DNA of 64,000 nt from Granulicella mallensis MP5ACTX8 (GTDB taxonomy: Bacteria; Acidobacteriota; Terriglobia; Terriglobales; Acidobacteriaceae), in the NCBI RefSeq assembly GCF_000178955.2, contig NC_016631.1, forward strand, positions 558,001 to 622,000. Direction: 5' to 3'. Below the pieces are notes generated by a model. The model worked only from the letters and a program-made list of their open reading frames with translations. It had not been told where the DNA came from and did not search any database. This document shows positions 1 to 7,512 of the stretch, piece by piece (position 1 is the first letter of the stretch; every line of letters starts with the position of its first letter). A program made the position numbers and the translations under genes.

Positions 1-1205
1 ACAGGATCTACTGCAAGGATGTGAAGCTCTTCATCGAGACGAGCAAGCCAGGGAAAGATCCCCTGGAGTTCGATATCCAGAAGCTCATCCTGACGGATGT
101 CGGCGCAACTCAGCCGTTTGCGTATGAGGCAGATCTAACCAATCCCAGGCCCCTGGGGCAGATTCACGCCACCGGACACTTTGGCCCCTGGGCCAGCGCG
201 GAGCCGCGCGACAGTCCGCTGGACGGTGACTACAGCTTCAGCCACGCCGACCTGAACACGATCAAAGGCATCGGCGGAATGCTGTCGTCAACGGGGCACT
301 TCAGTGGACAGCTTGGGAACATCACGGCCGACGGAACGACGGATACGCCGGATTTTTCGCTGGATGTCAGCAATCATCCGGTGCCGCTGCATACGACGTT
401 CCATGCCTATATCGACGGCTCCACAGGCGACACGACGCTCGATCCGGTGCAGGCCCATCTCCTGCACTCGGACTTTACCGCTCGGGGTAAAGTGCAGATG
501 ATTCACGGGCAGGGGCACGACATCGCGCTCGATGTGGACATGCCCCATGCGCGCATCGAGGACATGCTGGAACTCGGGGTGAAGACCGATCCTCCACTGA
601 TGCACGGTGCCCTGACGCTGAAGACGAAGCTGCACATTCCGCCCGGGCACGTGCGTGTGGCGCAGAAGGTAGAACTGGCAGGGAACTTTGCGATTCATAG
701 CGTGGGATTCAGCAATCCCAAGGTGCAGGACCGAGTGGACTCGATGAGCATGCGCGCCCAGGGCAAGCCCCAGGAGGCCGGTGCGGCGGGCAAAGATCGT
801 CAGGCCGAGGTGCAATCGGAGATGACCGCGCACTTCAACCTGGGGCATGGCGTGATTACCGTGAACGATCTGCACTACACGATTCCGGGAGCGTTGGTGC
901 TGCTGAACGGCGTCTACTCCATGGATGGCAATCTGTTCGAGTTCAAGGGCCACGTCCGCACCGATGCGACGGCCTCGCAGATGGTGTCGGGCTGGAAGTC
1001 CTGGCTGTTGAAGGGAGTCGATCCGTTTTTGAAGAAGAATGGAGCCGGCCTGGAGTTGCCGATATCGATTAGCGGCACAAAGGGTGATGTAAATTTTGGG
1101 CTGGCACTGAATGGCACCTCGAATGAAACTCCCGAGCAGATGAAGGCGGATTTGAAGGCGAAGGCTGCAGCCCGGAAAGGTTTACCGCAACCTCCGAAGC
1201 ATTGA
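1..1205 (+). CDS. AsmA-like protein, C-terminal part (5' end outside window)
   Basis: The reading frame is already open at base 1 and continues through an internal GTG at 21, so the gene almost certainly begins upstream of the window. What remains is about 400 residues of beta-rich sequence with repeated segments of the kind seen in AsmA/DUF748 proteins, such as TNPRPLGQIHATGHFGPW near its start and a closing block around GDVNFGLALNG. AsmA-like proteins are envelope proteins, anchored in the inner membrane by an N-terminal helix, that span the periplasm and help maintain the outer membrane or move lipids. The anchor would lie in the missing part. The C-terminal 25 residues are Lys/Ala rich. 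The family call is from recognition of the pattern; the exact subfamily is uncertain. Confidence 0.7.
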   Translation, partial: RIYCKDVKLFIETSKPGKDPLEFDIQKLILTDVGATQPFAYEADLTNPRPLGQIHATGHFGPWASAEPRDSPLDGDYSFSHADLNTIKGIGGMLSSTGHFSGQLGNITADGTTDTPDFSLDVSNHPVPLHTTFHAYIDGSTGDTTLDPVQAHLLHSDFTARGKVQMIHGQGHDIALDVDMPHARIEDMLELGVKTDPPLMHGALTLKTKLHIPPGHVRVAQKVELAGNFAIHSVGFSNPKVQDRVDSMSMRAQGKPQEAGAAGKDRQAEVQSEMTAHFNLGHGVITVNDLHYTIPGALVLLNGVYSMDGNLFEFKGHVRTDATASQMVSGWKSWLLKGVDPFLKKNGAGLELPISISGTKGDVNFGLALNGTSNETPEQMKADLKAKAAARKGLPQPPKH

Positions 1206-1261
1206 GCGGTCCAAAATGAAAGACAGCGGCTGCCTTGCCCTGCTAACTTGGATGAAGAGCA

Positions 1262-1585
1262 ATGTCTTCCCAGCAGCATCTTTTTTCCGAGACCCGGCCC
1301 GTGCAACCCGCCCAGAAGAACGAAGATCCGGCGCCCGCGCCGGTGTGGCTACAGCGGTTGAGCCTCATCGTGCTGGTTATCTTCTGCTTTTATATCGGTG
1401 GAATCCTGTCGTTGCTGCCCTGGTGGCCGCGCTATTGGGACCAGAATGGCTGGCTGCTGGCGCACCCCTCGCTTGACGCGATGCTGCAACACGGCTGGGT
1501 GCGCGGGATTGTAAGCGGAATCGGCCTGCTGGACGTGTGGATTGGTGTGAGCGAACTGCTGCACTATCGCGACTACCGGCCGTAG
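1262..1585 (+). CDS. Small conserved membrane protein, unknown function
   Basis: This 107-residue protein has a Pro-rich cytoplasmic N-terminus (about 28 residues), one clear hydrophobic helix around residues 32-53, and a second moderately hydrophobic segment near residues 80-97. It starts about 56 bases after the AsmA-like gene on the same strand, so the two could be co-transcribed. It contains no catalytic motif that I recognise. An overlapping frame from 1216 is also open but lacks the hydrophobic pattern, so the 1262 frame is preferred. Confidence 0.55.
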   Translation: MSSQQHLFSETRPVQPAQKNEDPAPAPVWLQRLSLIVLVIFCFYIGGILSLLPWWPRYWDQNGWLLAHPSLDAMLQHGWVRGIVSGIGLLDVWIGVSELLHYRDYRP

Positions 1586-1595
1586 TTCCTGATCC

Positions 1596-1889
1596 CTAAG
1601 AGTCGTACACGATTCCATCCATTTTGATTTTGGAACACCAGAAACAAAAGTGAATATCTTTTCCCGGTACGAGTGTTTCAAGGTCCAACTGACGCCAGCG
1701 ATGCACTCCCACACGACAGAATTGTGCCAGTAGGATGTTGGATTCATGCTCTCTGTGCGGCCACAGTTTTGCTACCTGAGTCGCAAGCCTGGAATCGGGC
1801 AATGCTGCGGTTGAGTTTGCCATGCCCGGAATGCTCTCATTGAACCTGGGAAAGGTGCAAGCCAAAACTGCACTATCCCTAGGGATCAT
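1596..1889 (-). CDS. Possible small protein with CxxC motif
   Basis: This is a 97-codon frame on the minus strand between two plus-strand genes. The C-terminal half looks protein-like: it is rich in charged residues and has a Cys-x-x-Cys in HFCFWCSKIKMDG, resembling the short CxWC metal-binding or redox motifs found at the ends of some signalling proteins. A third Cys (CRVGVHRW) precedes it. The DNA here is visibly more AT-rich than the neighbouring genes, which suggests either a recently acquired gene or a remnant. No strong ribosome binding site precedes the ATG at 1889, and an internal ATG at about residue 23 is an alternative start. Function unknown. Confidence 0.35.
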   Translation of the reverse strand: MIPRDSAVLACTFPRFNESIPGMANSTAALPDSRLATQVAKLWPHREHESNILLAQFCRVGVHRWRQLDLETLVPGKDIHFCFWCSKIKMDGIVYDS

Positions 1890-1933
1890 ATTTATAGGAA
1901 TTCACACCCCGTTCGCGAGACAATAGCTGTCTT

Positions 1934-2935
1934 ATGCCGAACACCCTCGATCCCAAGCACTCTGCGGAAAATCCGAACCCTCTTGAATCCGCGCCTCTCG
2001 CGTATGAGAACGACGAGTTTTTGAACTCGCCGGACGGCCGCATGCTGCGCATTATGGCCGAATACTCCGAGCCGATGGCGCGGTTTCGCCGGGAGCGCAT
2101 CCAGGATACGGTCGTATTCTTCGGCTCGGCGCGGTTTCGAGCGTTTGACGAGGCCTCTCAGCAGCTCGAACTGCTGGAGAATACGGGTTCCACCAAGCTC
2201 GCTCCCCCGGAGGAGCAGCCCGCCCGCGTGGGTGAACCGGAGGAAGACACCACGGAGCTGAAGCACAAGCGCGCCGAGGCCGCGGTCGAGATGGCCCGTT
2301 ACTACGAGGATGCGCGCACGCTGGCTCGGCTGATGACGGAGTGGTCGTCGAAGCTGCCGGGGCGCAGGCATCGTTTTGTGGTCACGTCGGGCGGCGGCCC
2401 AGGCATCATGGAGGCGGCCAACCGCGGCGCGTGGGAGGCCGGCGGCAAGACCATCGGGCTCAACATCAAGCTGCCTTTTGAGCAGATGCCGAACCCCTAC
2501 ATCACGCCCGCGTTGAACCTGAACTTCCACTACTTCTTCATGCGCAAGTATTGGTTTGCCTACCTAGCGAAGGCGCTGGTGGTCTTTCCGGGAGGCTTTG
2601 GAACGCTGGACGAGATGTTCGAGCTGCTGACCCTCGCTCAGACGCATAAGCTGGCGAAGAAGATTACGGTCGTCATCTACGGATCGAGCTACTGGAAGAA
2701 CGTCATCAACCTCGAACTGCTCGCCGAAAAGGGAGCGATCGGGCTCAAGGATATGGACCTCTTCGAGTTTGCCGACACGCCGGAAGAGGCGTTCCACATT
2801 CTGCGCGATGGCCTCACGATGAACCACCTCGACGGGGAATCCTCTGGCCAGCGCGACGAGGAACCAATTCCAGCAACACCCGCTCCCAGCGCGCAGGAAC
2901 TGCTTGGGCCCGATATCGCGAAGACGCAGTCTTAG
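1934..2935 (+). CDS. LOG family protein (Rossmann-fold nucleoside-monophosphate phosphoribohydrolase-like)
   Basis: The 333-residue protein carries the two family signatures: GGGPGIMEA at residues 153-161 and PGGFGTLDE at 219-227. In studied LOG proteins these form the nucleotide pocket that cleaves the N-glycosidic bond of adenine-type 5'-monophosphates, releasing ribose 5-phosphate. The protein belongs to the larger form of the family: a roughly 150-residue N-terminal part with an acidic insert (about residues 85-110) precedes the core, and a Pro/Glu-rich tail follows it. The substrate cannot be told from sequence. It stands alone, and its stop codon is followed by the motif gcaggaagtaggaaacag, also found after rpmB and msrB. 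Confidence 0.9.
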   Translation: MPNTLDPKHSAENPNPLESAPLAYENDEFLNSPDGRMLRIMAEYSEPMARFRRERIQDTVVFFGSARFRAFDEASQQLELLENTGSTKLAPPEEQPARVGEPEEDTTELKHKRAEAAVEMARYYEDARTLARLMTEWSSKLPGRRHRFVVTSGGGPGIMEAANRGAWEAGGKTIGLNIKLPFEQMPNPYITPALNLNFHYFFMRKYWFAYLAKALVVFPGGFGTLDEMFELLTLAQTHKLAKKITVVIYGSSYWKNVINLELLAEKGAIGLKDMDLFEFADTPEEAFHILRDGLTMNHLDGESSGQRDEEPIPATPAPSAQELLGPDIAKTQS

Positions 2936-3002
2936 AAGCAGGAAGTAGGAAACAGCTGCATTTCCTGTTTGTGTGCGTCGTTTCATCGAATCATCGTGGC
3001 AG

Positions 3003-3412
3003 CATGCAAACACTTCGCTGTGGCAAGGACCGGAAGGGCCTGGCTTCAGCCAGGCCGCAAAGGGATGGCTCAAGGCTCATACCGCTCTGCCGAAGGCCGG
3101 AGTGAAGGCGCAGCCGCAACGACTGAATTGCTTTCTTTTATGCACCCAAAGACTACAGGGATGGCCTCGGTTTTTCTCACGCCGAACCTGTACTTCATCG
3201 ATGTTGGTCTTGATGGAGTGTGCCTCTCCAGACGTGCTGCAGAGACTCGTGCCGATGGCCAGACTGGTTCGCCTCCACCAAAGAAAGCAATTCAGTCGTT
3301 GCGGCTACGCCTTCACTCCGGCCTTCGGCAGAGCGGAGTAAGTCTTCAGCTTGACCTTATGAGGCAGGGTTGAAACCCTGCCCTTCCGGTTCTTGCCACA
3401 GCAGAATGCTTG
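3003..3412. repeat. Large fold-back repeat (family C, complete copy)
   Basis: The roughly 495-base gap between the LOG gene and the next gene holds no convincing gene but a large inverted repeat. The inner arms at 3082-3138 and 3280-3336 are 57 bases each and match as reverse complements with a single mismatch that I can see. They are separated by about 141 bases. Outer arms near 3020-3060 and 3360-3400 are less perfect and include the palindrome gcagggttgaaaccctgc at the right end. Related copies occur at 23551-24910 (interrupted by the IS) and 33372-33625. The short frames inside are by-products of the palindrome. Confidence 0.85.
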
Positions 3413-3431
3413 TACACCTTAGCCTGACGCC

Positions 3432-4016
3432 CTAGCTTCTCGTAAGAACCCGCAGCAGAGCTCTTGGCCCCACGAGCACAAAGTCCAGCACGACGCGGGG
3501 CATCGTGCGCAGATCGTGTGCCAGGGAGGTGCCATGAACTCCGCCGAGCATGACCCCGCGGCGCATGGCGTACCAGCTAAAGCACGATGAGATGGACGCG
3601 AAGCAGAACGAGACGATAAGGCCGGTGCCCAGGTGCGGTGTTCCAGCAGCACGGTGTATCCCGAGTTGGGCCAGAAGCATCAGCGAGGGCATGCCAAGCC
3701 AGACGACCAGCGCTGTCGCCCAGACCGGCTGTGCGGAGCGCAGGCGTTGCGAGACGGCTCCCAGCAGCCCGGCGGCGAAGATGGCGAAGACAGCTTCCAC
3801 CAGCATGGCGCGCAGAGCCTTGTGATGGCCTGATTTCAGGTTGCTCGCGAAGAAGGTGCTCGCACGGATCACCGCGCTGATCGCCGCCGCCTTCCAGCTC
3901 CACGTGGCGAAGAGCGTTGTGCGAGGGCGCAGTACGATATCCCGCAGGGCCGTTCCTAAAGCTATATCGAGATCGTCCGAATGCGCTGCCTGCGTCGAGT
4001 TCATAGCCAAGTTCAT
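3432..4016 (-). CDS. Conserved membrane protein, unknown function
   Basis: The 194-residue protein has about four hydrophobic stretches (around residues 45-60, 72-88, 100-117 and 130-150) with short polar links, so it is probably an inner-membrane protein. No family motif is recognised. The start is ambiguous because the region around it contains a tandem duplication (3992-4036) that creates ATGs at 4016, 4004 and, out of frame, 4030. None has a clear Shine-Dalgarno. The Cys/Ser-rich segment near residue 140 sits in a hydrophobic helix. It is flanked by genes on the opposite strand and is probably monocistronic. Confidence 0.55.
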   Translation of the reverse strand: MNLAMNSTQAAHSDDLDIALGTALRDIVLRPRTTLFATWSWKAAAISAVIRASTFFASNLKSGHHKALRAMLVEAVFAIFAAGLLGAVSQRLRSAQPVWATALVVWLGMPSLMLLAQLGIHRAAGTPHLGTGLIVSFCFASISSCFSWYAMRRGVMLGGVHGTSLAHDLRTMPRVVLDFVLVGPRALLRVLTRS

Positions 4017-4036
4017 AGCGTCGAGTTCATAGCCAA
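3992..4036. repeat. 19-bp tandem duplication over a start codon
   Basis: The 19 bases gcgtcgagttcatagccaa occur at 3992-4010 and again at 4018-4036, a period of 26. Each copy contains a minus-strand ATG, and a third half-copy (gttcatag) lies between them. The duplication therefore multiplies candidate start codons for the membrane-protein gene on the minus strand. Confidence 0.9.
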
Positions 4037-4239
4037 GATAGGTGCATCATAGCGGAGAGCGTGAGTCTCTATCCTCAATCCCATAACAATTGCGTATAGG
4101 AAACTCAAGGGGGAGACCTCTGTTCTGCCGAATCTCCGCGTCGTACCTGCTTGATTGACCAGGGGGAATGGGAGAGGGAAATCACTTCTATCTCCCTGCG
4201 TTTACATCATTTACTCCAAGCGCTGATAGCATGAGGGCG

Positions 4240-5394
4240 ATGCCGCTGCGGGTTGCGTACTTTCCGGACAGCTTTCATGAAGTCAATGGCGTTGCGCACA
4301 CCAGCCGCAACTTCGTCGCCTTTGCGCAAAGGCATGGGTTGCCGTTTCTGTGCGTCCGCGCAGGCCGCCGCGCCAATGCCTTTGAGCAGGAAGGCGAACT
4401 GCGCACGCTGGAACTGGGCCGCAGCGGGCTGGCGGTGAGCCTTGAGCAGGACCTCCACTTCGACACGCTGTTCTTTCGCTATCGCGACCTGATTTCGCAG
4501 ACCGTGCGCGACTTTCAGCCGGACGTGATCCATATCACGGGCCCCAGCGAACTGGGTATCTTTGGCGCGTACTTTGCCTGGAAGCTCGGCATCCCGCTGG
4601 CTGCAAGCTGGCACACGAATGTGCACGAGTACGCCGCGCGACGGATGCGCTGGCTGACGCGCCACATGGGCAATGCTGGCAAGAGTCTGGACCATGCCAC
4701 CGAGACCGCTACTCTGGATGCGACCTCGCGGTTCTATCGCCTGGCCAAGGTGCTCTATGCTCCCAACCCCGAACTCTGCGCGCTGTTGGAACGCAAGACC
4801 GATCGGCCCTGTTACCTGATGCAGCGTGGAGTTGAGACGGACCTCTTTACTCCCGCGAAACGCACGCGCGGGGAGGACGGAGAGATCGTGCTCGGCTACG
4901 TCGGAAGGCTCTCGGTAGAGAAGAACGTCGCGCTGCTGCCTCGGGTCGACGCTGAGTTACGCGCCCGAGGGGTTGCTGCGAAGTGGCTCATCATCGGCCA
5001 CGGTTCGGAGGAGGCTGTCCTGCGCCGTGAGCTGCCGGAGTCGACGACCTTTGCTGGAGTGCTGCGCGGCGACACGCTGGCCGAGGCCTACGCGAACATG
5101 GATCTGCTCGTATTTCCTTCGCACACCGACACCTTCGGCAATGTGGTACTGGAAGCCCTGGCGAGCGGGGTTCCTGCCATCGTGACGCCGGATGGCGGCC
5201 CCGCGCATATCGTGCGCGATGGACAGACTGGACGTGTGGCGACCGACGCCGCGTTTGCAGGCGTGATCGCCGAGACGCTCACGCAGCCCGAGCAATTTGC
5301 AGCGATGCGAACGGCCGCGCGGGAGTATGCGATGGGCTGCTCGTGGGACGCGGTCTTTGAGCGCGTCTATGCGGCGTATCCGACCAGCCGGTAA
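4240..5394 (+). CDS. Glycosyltransferase family 1/GT4 protein
   Basis: The 384-residue protein has the GT-B layout. The N-terminal acceptor domain starts with LRVAYFPDSFHEVNGVAHTS and contains SWHTNVHEY. The C-terminal sugar-nucleotide domain has LGYVGRLSVEKNV and FPSHTDTFGNVVLEALASG, the E-x7-E region typical of GT4 retaining enzymes. Relatives transfer a sugar from a nucleotide donor to lipid or polysaccharide acceptors at the cytoplasmic membrane face. The frame opens at 4168, but the conserved family start is at 4240 (4231 is also possible). Neither start has a good ribosome binding site. No other sugar genes are adjacent, so the product is unknown. Confidence 0.88.
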   Translation: MPLRVAYFPDSFHEVNGVAHTSRNFVAFAQRHGLPFLCVRAGRRANAFEQEGELRTLELGRSGLAVSLEQDLHFDTLFFRYRDLISQTVRDFQPDVIHITGPSELGIFGAYFAWKLGIPLAASWHTNVHEYAARRMRWLTRHMGNAGKSLDHATETATLDATSRFYRLAKVLYAPNPELCALLERKTDRPCYLMQRGVETDLFTPAKRTRGEDGEIVLGYVGRLSVEKNVALLPRVDAELRARGVAAKWLIIGHGSEEAVLRRELPESTTFAGVLRGDTLAEAYANMDLLVFPSHTDTFGNVVLEALASGVPAIVTPDGGPAHIVRDGQTGRVATDAAFAGVIAETLTQPEQFAAMRTAAREYAMGCSWDAVFERVYAAYPTSR

Positions 5395-5412
5395 GGCGTT
5401 CGTCTGGTTCGC

Positions 5413-6288
5413 TCAGGCCAGGTGGTCGGGGTGCCTGGAGTTGAAGGCGGAGCGGAATTGTCGGGGCGTCTGTCCCTTCGTCTCTTTGAACTGACGATTG
5501 AAGTTCGCCAGATTTCGATACCCGACACTATCAGCGATCAGGGAGATCGGTTTATCGGTATGGATCAGGAAGGCGCAGGCGTTGCCGATCCGCAGCCTGG
5601 TGACGTATTCGGTCGTCGTCATTCCCGTCTGCAGTTTGAACAGTCGGTGCAAAGAGCTTCTGCTCAGAGCTGCGATCTGGCTGAGTTGGTGAATAGCATT
5701 CTGCTCCCGGTAGTGCTCATGCAGGTAGGAGAGAACGCGCCCGATGCGCTCTTCCAACGCATCGGGCATGGCATGGACTGGCGCCGAGGTCAGCGGTCTC
5801 GCTTGTACGTCCCGCGACAGCAGGAGCAGGAGTTGCAGCAAAGCCGGCAATCTGTCCTCGGCGGTCTGATCCAGCATGGCGCAGATCATCGGACGGGCCC
5901 TGGCTCTTACCTCTTCGGAAAACTCGATGGCCCTGGCCGAGTTTTCAAGGAGCGCCTGTAGGGGGCGTAGCTCAACATGCGGCCGGATCAGGCTCTGTAC
6001 GAAGGCGTCACTGAACCACAAGACCAGCGCCTGGTGGGTGGGACCTCCTCCGCAGTCTCCGCTGGAGCACCAGGTGTGAGGGATCTTCGGGCCGATGAGG
6101 ACCAGATCTCCGTCATCGTAGGCGGACATGTTGTCTCCAACAAAGCGCTGCCCGCGGCTGTTCAAGGTCAGTGTCAACTCGTACTCGCTGTTGTAGTGCC
6201 ACTCGAACGGAATCGCCGGCAGGCGCCGGTCGAACAGGGTCCACGATCCTTCTTTCGAGGCCGCAATGTATTCGAGGTAGGGCTTCAT
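5413..6288 (-). CDS. AraC family transcriptional regulator
   Basis: The 291-residue protein starts at MKPYLEY; an upstream extension to 6369 is non-conserved in character. The N-terminal half is a cupin-like sensor (around FEWHYNSEYELTLTL and the PHTW segment). The C-terminal 100 residues hold two helix-turn-helix units: one around LSQIAALSRSSLHRLFK and the signature IADSVGYRNLANFNRQFKE followed by TPRQFR. Such proteins bind DNA as dimers and respond to a small ligand. It is divergent from the oxygenase gene at 6543, with a 254-base shared upstream region, so regulation of that gene is the obvious hypothesis. The ligand is unknown. Confidence 0.9.
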   Translation of the reverse strand: MKPYLEYIAASKEGSWTLFDRRLPAIPFEWHYNSEYELTLTLNSRGQRFVGDNMSAYDDGDLVLIGPKIPHTWCSSGDCGGGPTHQALVLWFSDAFVQSLIRPHVELRPLQALLENSARAIEFSEEVRARARPMICAMLDQTAEDRLPALLQLLLLLSRDVQARPLTSAPVHAMPDALEERIGRVLSYLHEHYREQNAIHQLSQIAALSRSSLHRLFKLQTGMTTTEYVTRLRIGNACAFLIHTDKPISLIADSVGYRNLANFNRQFKETKGQTPRQFRSAFNSRHPDHLA

Positions 6289-6418
6289 CGTGGGCACCGA
6301 ATGACGGAATTGTATTCGTTTCGATAGATGATGTGAGATTCCAGTACCGGTTTTTGATACAGGGCGCAAACATGGGCGAAGCCGAACTGCCTATCGTTGT
6401 CCTGTGCGCAAGAGCGCG

Positions 6419-6533
6419 TAAGCAGTTTCCCTGTAGGTGTAGAGTGGGTCACGGATCTGAACGCCGTTTTTTCCCAAGAAAAACGGCACTCGCATGCTCT
6501 ATCCACTTCTCAGTAACAGGGAAGCTGCTTTAG
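6419..6533. repeat. Hairpin repeat, family A copy 1
   Basis: This is a 115-base imperfect palindrome. The outer arms are agcagtttccctgtaggtgt and acagggaagctgct; the inner stem is gccgttttttc/gaaaaacggc. The reverse complement aligns along its whole length with the copy at 62983-63098. It fills much of the space between the AraC gene and the oxygenase gene. Its right end runs directly into the ribosome binding site aggagg (6532-6537) of the oxygenase. Confidence 0.88.
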
Positions 6534-6542
6534 GAGGCCGTG

Positions 6543-7508
6543 ATGAACCAGACAGCAGTGATGGACGAAAAGGCAGTGGGCAAGCCCGGCGACAACAAAC
6601 TCACGCCGGCAATTTCTCGGGAATCCCTTCACCTGATCCAGAAGAAGCTGCCTCTGCGGGTGCTTTCCGAGGATGACTTCGCGCACTGGCAGACCTACGG
6701 CTTCGTGGTGGTCAAACAAGCTGTGCCCAGGGCCAACGTCGAAGCCCTGAAGAAACTCCTCTGGGAGTTTCAGGAGATGGACCCGAATGACACGTCTACC
6801 TGGAACGCGGGTCAACTGCGCGATCATGCGATGAAAGAGTTGAACAACAGCGGCATGGTGGAGATCTACAACCATCAGGCCCTCTGGGATAATCGGCAGA
6901 AACAGCGCGTTTACGACGCATTTGTGGACATATGGGACGACGAAAAGCTCTGGGTCACGATCGATCGTGCCAACCTGAACACGCCCAACAGGAGTGGCCG
7001 AGCCTTCAGCGGCTTCATCCATACTGACGTCGACACGACGCTCGAACCGCTTCCCGTCAATGTGCAGGGGGTTCTCTCCCTGGTGGACGTCGATGGCGAG
7101 ACGGGAGGCTTTCAGTGTGTGCCGGAGCTCTTCCACACGTTTGAGGAGTGGAAGAAGCTCCAGCCGGAGGGACGCGACGGCTTCAGGCCTAATGTCGAGG
7201 GGTTCGAGGTGTATCCCGTGCCGATGAAGGCCGGCGACCTCATGATCTTCAACAGCCTTCTGGCCCATGGTATCCGTCCGAATACTTCGGAGGACAAGGT
7301 GAGGATGGCGCAGTACATCTCGATGACACCCGCGGCGGAGAGCAATGACGAGTTGCGCGAGCGAAGGATTCAGTCGTGGAGGGAACGCCGGGCACCGGAG
7401 GGGTTTGCCTTTCCGGGGGATCCGCGCGAGTGGGAGCGGACGAAGTACGAGACAGCTGCCCTTACTCCCCTGGGTCGTAAGCTGCTTGGGCTTGATTCGT
7501 GGAGTTGA
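6543..7508 (+). CDS. Phytanoyl-CoA dioxygenase (PhyH) family oxygenase
   Basis: The 321-residue protein has the Fe(II)/2-oxoglutarate triad: H160 and D162 in FIHTDVD, and H242 in LLAHGIRPN, with R245 placed to bind 2-oxoglutarate. PhyH-family enzymes hydroxylate or otherwise oxidise diverse small molecules in the cytoplasm, and the substrate cannot be read from sequence. A strong ribosome binding site (aggagg) ends 5 bases before the ATG at 6543, which is preferred over the GTG at 6540. The divergent AraC regulator is the likely controller. The 5' leader contains a 115-base hairpin repeat directly upstream of the ribosome binding site. Confidence 0.85.
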   Translation: MNQTAVMDEKAVGKPGDNKLTPAISRESLHLIQKKLPLRVLSEDDFAHWQTYGFVVVKQAVPRANVEALKKLLWEFQEMDPNDTSTWNAGQLRDHAMKELNNSGMVEIYNHQALWDNRQKQRVYDAFVDIWDDEKLWVTIDRANLNTPNRSGRAFSGFIHTDVDTTLEPLPVNVQGVLSLVDVDGETGGFQCVPELFHTFEEWKKLQPEGRDGFRPNVEGFEVYPVPMKAGDLMIFNSLLAHGIRPNTSEDKVRMAQYISMTPAAESNDELRERRIQSWRERRAPEGFAFPGDPREWERTKYETAALTPLGRKLLGLDSWS

Positions 7509-7512
7509 GCTG

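Noticed and set aside
3003-3412. CRISPR-like repeats
   Set aside because: Repeats are inverted pairs with irregular spacing, not regularly spaced direct repeats with unique spacers.
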